A stretch of DNA of 64,000 nucleotides from positions 1 to 64,000 of the forward strand of contig BRYA01000597.1 of the NCBI GenBank assembly GCA_030267965.1. The letters run 5' to 3'. The translations under genes were made by a program, and so were the position numbers. The stretch is from Triparma columacea. Lineage: Eukaryota > Sar > Bolidophyceae > Parmales > Triparmaceae. This document shows positions 61,701-64,000 of the stretch, in pieces. Below the pieces are notes generated by a model, which was given only the letters and a program-made list of their open reading frames with translations, was not told the DNA's origin and did no database searches. The first letter of the stretch is position 1; every line of letters starts with the position of its first letter.

Positions 61701-64000
61701 ATCCCTTTCTGTACTTCTCCATCGCAATTGCCAGTGTGAAAGGCAATGCCCATCATCGCTTCAAGCGCATTCTCCCTGCTCTCCTTGTGCGCCTCCCCTT
61801 CCTTCTTGACGATCTCAAGGAGTCCGCTCATAATCCCCTTGAACTGGAACAGCTTCTTAAGATTCTTGTGATCCTCAGCAAGGGCGACAATAGACTTAGC
61901 AGCAGCCGTGACCTTACCCACGTCCTCCCCCGTCAGGTCCACAACGAGCGCATCTAGGTGGTCCAACGAAATATTCTGTATCACTTTAATCGCCTTCTCC
62001 CTTGCATCCTTGTACTCCTCCCCTTCCTTCCCAACGACCTCAAGCAGACTTTTCATCAGTCCATCAAGCTTTAACATTCTCTTCTGCACATTTGCGTCAC
62101 TGGCCATATTTTTCATCCCTTCTAGTGCCTTTTCTCTAGCTTCCTTGTACGTCCCATCTTCCTTCTTGACAACCTCAAGCAGCCCTCTCACAATCCCCTT
62201 GTAGTCGAACAACTTCTTTTGATTGTTCTCATCCTCGGCAAGGGCGACAATAGACTTAGCGGCATCCGTGACCTTACCCACGTCCTCCCCCCCCAAGTCC
62301 ACTACGAGCACATCTAGGTTGTCAATCGAAATGTTCTGTATCGCTTTGATTGCCTTCTCCCTTGCATCCTTGTACTCCTCCCCTTCTTTTCCAACGACCT
62401 CAAGCAGTCTTTTCATCAGTCCGTCAAGCTCAAACATTCCCTTCCTCACATCTGAGCCACCACAAGCAATGTTCTGTATCGCTCCGAGCGCGTTCTCCCT
62501 CGTAACCTTGTACTCCTCTCCTTCTTTCCCAACGACCTCAAGCAGACTTTTCATCAGTCCATCAAGCTCAAACATTCCCTTCTGCACATCTGCACAAGAA
62601 ATATTGTGTATCGCTCCAAACACATTCTCCTTCGCAGCCTTGTACTCCTCCCCTTCCTTCACAACGACCTCAAGCAGACTTTTCATCAGTCCGTCAAGCT
62701 CAAACATTCCCTTCTCCACATCTGCGTCACGGGCCATATTTTTTATCCCTTCTAGCGCCTTCTCTCTAGCTTCCTTGTACGCTCCATCTTCCTTCTTGAC
62801 AACCTCAAGCAGCCCACTCACAATCCCCTTGTATTCGTACAACTTTTTTTGATTGTTCTTATCCTCGGCAAGGGCGACAAAAGACTTAGCGGCATCCGTG
62901 ACCTCACCCACGTCCTCTCTCTTCAAGTCCATTACGAGCGCATCTAGGTTGTCAATCGAAATGATCTGTATCGCTTTGATTGCCTTCTCCCTAGCAACCT
63001 TGTCCTCCTCCCCTTCCTTCCCAACAACCTCAAGCAGACTTTTCATCAGTCCGTCAAGCTCAAACATTCCCTTCTTTACATCTGCGCCACCATGAGCAAT
63101 GTTGCCTATCCCTCCAAGCGCGTTCTCCCTAGCAACCTTGTACTCCTCCCCTTCCTTCCCAACGACCTCAAGCAGTCTTTTCATTAGTCCGTCAAGCTCA
63201 AAAAGTCTCTTCTGCACATCTGCGCCACCACAAGAAATGCTCCAAATAGCTGCAAGCGTGTTCTCTCTTGCAACCTTGTACTCCTCCCCTTCTTTTCCAA
63301 CGACCTCAAGCAGACTTTTCATCAGTCCGTCAAGCTCAAACATTCTCTTCTTCAAATCTGCGCCACCAAAAGAAATGTTGTTTATCGCTGCAAGCGCATT
63401 CTCCCTCGCAACCTTGTACTCCTCCCCTTCCTTCCCAACGACCTCAAGCAGACTTTTCATCAGTCCGTCAAGCTCAAACATTCCCTTTTCCACATCTGCT
63501 TCACGGGCCATATTTTTATCCCTTCTAGCGCCTTCTCTCTCGCAACCTTGTACTCCCCATCTTCCTTCTTGACAACCTCAAGCAACCCACTGACAATCCC
63601 CTTGTATTCGTACAACTTCTTTTGATTGTTCTTATCCTCGGCAAGGGCGACAAAAGACTTAGCGGCATCCGTGACCTTACCTACGTCCTCTCTCTTCAAG
63701 TCCATTACGAGCGCATCTAGGTTGTCAATCGAAATGATCTGTATCGCTTTAAGCGCCTTCTCTCTAGCAACCTTGTCCTCCTCCCCTTCCTTCCCAACAA
63801 CCTCAAGCAGACTTTTCATCAGTCCGTCAAGCTCAAACATTCCCTTCCTCACATCTGCGCCACCATGAGCAATGTTGCCTATCGCTGCAAGCGCGTTCTC
63901 CCTCGCAGCCTTGTACTCCTCCCCTTCCTTCCCAACGACCTCAAGCAGACTTTTCATCAGTCCGTCAAGCTCAAACATTCCCTTCCTCACATCTGCGCCA
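58708..64000 (-). CDS. Armadillo-like repeat protein with coiled coil (5' end outside the window)
   Basis: Minus-strand gene running off the right edge. Exons 60646 to beyond 64000, 59550-60571 and 58708-59457 join in frame (YG/GVF and VEFE/IEEPRQF). The visible N-terminal part is a tandem array of about 43-residue ARM-like units (MFELDGLMKSLLEVVGKEGE...ALGAI) interspersed with a longer unit (DNLDALVMDLKREDVGKVTD...YEYKGIVSGLLEVVKKEDG). A more diverged ARM end follows (SVWALAKIARNPSTAPLLL), then a coiled coil (VKAKEALERNLANAKEKARL) and a C-terminal domain that I do not recognise. A one-base deletion at about 63512 breaks the frame: the 3' part is open from 63511, while 63990-63512 is open in another frame. 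A scaffold role is inferred from ARM repeats only. Confidence 0.8.
61190..64000 (-). repeat. Near-identical coding repeats of the ARM-like array
   Basis: Units of about 129 bp built on ctccccttccttcccaacgacctcaagcagacttttcatcagtccgtcaagctcaaacattccctt recur over a dozen times, with longer interspersed units marked by ttttgattgttctyatcctcggcaagggcgacaa near 62220, 62850 and 63630. Identity between many units is close to complete, which points to recent expansion or homogenisation. Confidence 0.9.

Overview
The window reads as nuclear DNA of a gene-dense eukaryote, most likely a photosynthetic stramenopile; a bolidophyte/Parmales alga is my best guess, not a proof. The reasons are short GT-AG introns (most 53-315 nt, usual donor GTGAG or GTAAG), a pentatricopeptide protein with a signal peptide followed by Phe as in bipartite plastid targeting, and a gene repertoire that mixes CAMTA, G8/YHYH surface proteins, an LtrA-type membrane protein and a huge START-like protein. 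Genes alternate in orientation. Convergent stops are sometimes 41-48 bp apart and one divergent pair of start codons is 65 bp apart. All exon-intron structures here were worked out by eye from splice consensus, reading-frame continuity and protein motifs; every multi-exon model keeps frame across all junctions.

Layout. 1-787: CA/CT-rich, subtelomere-like degenerate repeats. 788-8305 (-): intronless 2505-residue protein with several START-like blocks and two tandem membrane modules resembling XK-related (Xkr) proteins. 9460-10639 (-): deoxyhypusine hydroxylase. 11015-13948 (-): plastid-type PPR-SMR protein. 14240-17554 (+): BRCA1/BARD1-type RING, Tudor-like, double-BRCT protein. 17596-19289 (-): LtrA-family membrane protein. 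19355-24956 (+): secreted or membrane YHYH, lamin-tail, Cys-rich, TM, WW protein. 25005-26450 (-): coiled-coil protein. 26802-31309 (-): CLEC16A/FPL-domain protein. 31941-32204 (+): small two-TM protein. 32744-40871 (+): 2478-residue IQ and six-EF-hand protein. 41239-45411 (+): G8/beta-helix/EGF single-pass protein flanked by two copies of a dispersed hairpin repeat. 45637-46116 (-): small SRPBCC-like protein. 46692-47462 (+): unknown protein. 47631-49915 (+): sulfotransferase-like and class IV aminotransferase fusion. 50101-53090 (-): ankyrin-like protein whose first intron (1826 nt) holds a six-unit tandem array. 53521-58523 (+): CAMTA-type transcription factor with a 61-N assembly gap. 58708-64000 (-): armadillo-repeat protein running off the right edge.

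The most unusual element is the intronic array at 51130-52753. Six units of about 295 bp each carry a 123-127 nt segment. Read on the host gene's strand, each segment has a closing stem (GTTCC/GGAAC), a GATGAAG element at its 5' end, CTGA at its 3' end, and an invariant hairpin core with a short hypervariable tract on each side. Each unit also carries a pyrimidine-CAG/GTAAG junction. The variable tracts differ in length by non-multiples of three, so the units look like structured RNAs (snoRNA-like) rather than protein repeats.

There is no operon logic. Functional links that can be drawn are loose: calcium/calmodulin signalling (EF-hand/IQ protein, CAMTA), extracellular or cell-surface proteins (YHYH and G8 genes), organelle gene expression (PPR-SMR) and membrane lipid handling (START/Xkr-like protein, inferred). 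No rRNA, tRNA or CRISPR was recognised by eye, and no transposon open reading frame was seen.
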